Shown here: positions 33,344 through 33,798 of the stretch, piece after piece
Layout of the letters: each line of letters begins with the position of its first letter
Position numbering within the stretch: position 1 is the stretch's first letter
Source of the DNA: an uncultured Butyricicoccus sp.
Lineage (GTDB): Bacteria; Bacillota; Clostridia; Oscillospirales; Butyricicoccaceae
Reading direction: 5' to 3'
Assembly (NCBI GenBank): GCA_944384655.1
Contig: CALWUF010000051.1
Span: 1 to 33,798 of the forward strand
Length of the DNA stretch: 33,798 nt
Notes under the pieces: generated by a model
What the model saw: the letters and a program-made list of their open reading frames with translations, nothing else
Told to the model about the DNA's origin: nothing
Databases searched by the model: none
Made by a program: the position numbers and the translations under genes

Positions 33344-33798
33344 TTATCGATCTGCACTACTTGCATTGGCGTAGCTGTTTGAATATCCATATCCACGGCG
33401 ATAGTTTTTACGATAACTTTTTGTTTTCTCATTTACCGCCCCGGTCATCACAATGCCGAGAACTTTGGCGTTCGCAAATTCCAATTTCCCCAGCGCTTCA
33501 TTGACACATTCCCGTGTTGCAATCCCCTGACGCACAACCAAAACCGTACCTGAGGTAATCTTAGAAAGAATCACTGCATCTGCTACCGTGCAAACTGGTG
33601 GTGTATCCAAAATAATATATTCATATCTGCTTTCCAACTGGTTCAAAACCTGTTCCATTTTAGGGGAACCAAGCAATTCAGATGGATTCGGAGGAATATC
33701 ACCCGCAGCAATCAAATCAAGACCATTGGGAAGGTGCTGTATTGCATCGTCTATGCCGCACATGCCAACCAACAAATTCGTCAGTCCGGGCGTGTTTT
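33344..33798 (-). CDS. BY-kinase / CpsD-CapB tyrosine kinase, 5' end outside the window
   Basis: The frame is open to the window edge, so only the last about 151 residues are seen. They begin NTPGLTNLLVG and contain GLDLIAAGDIPPNPSELLGS, Walker B YIILDTPPV, ADAVILSKITSGTVLVVRQG and VLGIVMTGAV, the standard order of bacterial tyrosine kinases that control Wzz/Wzy polysaccharide assembly. The C-terminal tail has a tyrosine cluster (RKNYRRGYGYSNSY) that is autophosphorylated in characterised relatives. Walker A and A' lie outside the window. The partner polymerase co-regulator (Wzz/CpsC) should be further right. The matching phosphatase gene next door is only a remnant. Confidence 0.92.
   Translation of the reverse strand, partial: NTPGLTNLLVGMCGIDDAIQHLPNGLDLIAAGDIPPNPSELLGSPKMEQVLNQLESRYEYIILDTPPVCTVADAVILSKITSGTVLVVRQGIATRECVNEALGKLEFANAKVLGIVMTGAVNEKTKSYRKNYRRGYGYSNSYANASSADR

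Overview
The window is chromosomal DNA from a Gram-positive anaerobe of the class Clostridia, most likely a gut Oscillospiraceae/Butyricicoccaceae-type organism. This is inferred from strong AGGAGG-type ribosome binding sites with frequent GTG/TTG starts, a HydF-type [FeFe]-hydrogenase maturase, DegV and MocR-type proteins, a YtrA-type GntR regulator with its ABC transporter, and a Firmicutes-style BY-kinase/Wzy exopolysaccharide locus. No rRNA, tRNA, CRISPR array, complete insertion sequence or phage gene was seen. Almost everything is read from the minus strand; only the TetR regulator and hydF are on plus.

Region 1 (1-2990) is a metal-efflux module: a P1B-type ATPase without an N-terminal metal-binding domain, divergent from a TetR regulator. 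A good promoter and a perfect 13-bp palindrome lie between them. Region 2 (3000-9400) is a set of small housekeeping and regulatory units: GNAT acetyltransferase-MocR regulator-RadC (translationally coupled), a self-regulated GntR/ABC exporter operon with a clear promoter and repeated operators, a CoaX-like protein with altered nucleotide-binding motifs, and a CmpB-type membrane protein. Region 3 (9370-15995) holds hydF on plus, then on minus a four-gene lipoprotein/permease/permease/ATPase module of unknown substrate, a GNAT acetyltransferase and a DegV fatty-acid-binding protein.

Region 4 (16113 to the right edge) is one large exopolysaccharide/capsule locus transcribed leftward, entering the window inside the BY-kinase gene. 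In transcription order it holds: BY-kinase C-terminal half, a decayed CpsB phosphatase remnant, a membrane-anchored NodB-like protein without catalytic motifs, the initiating phosphoglycosyl transferase, an internal terminator, rfbA-rfbB-rfbD-rfbC for dTDP-L-rhamnose, a rhamnosyltransferase, a membrane acyltransferase, a UDP-glucuronate 4-epimerase-like enzyme, a UDP-glucose dehydrogenase, a GT4, a TupA-like ATP-grasp ligase, a GT2, the Wzy polymerase, a DUF616 glycosyltransferase and the Wzx flippase. Together they predict a Wzx/Wzy-dependent acidic polysaccharide containing rhamnose and uronic acid, O-acylated and possibly amidated with an amino acid.

The points most worth a second look are the CpsB remnant next to a Tyr-tailed kinase, the catalytically empty NodB-like protein, the uronate plus ATP-grasp combination, the CoaX-like protein with an Asp-to-Asn change, and the uncharacterised lipoprotein/ABC module.
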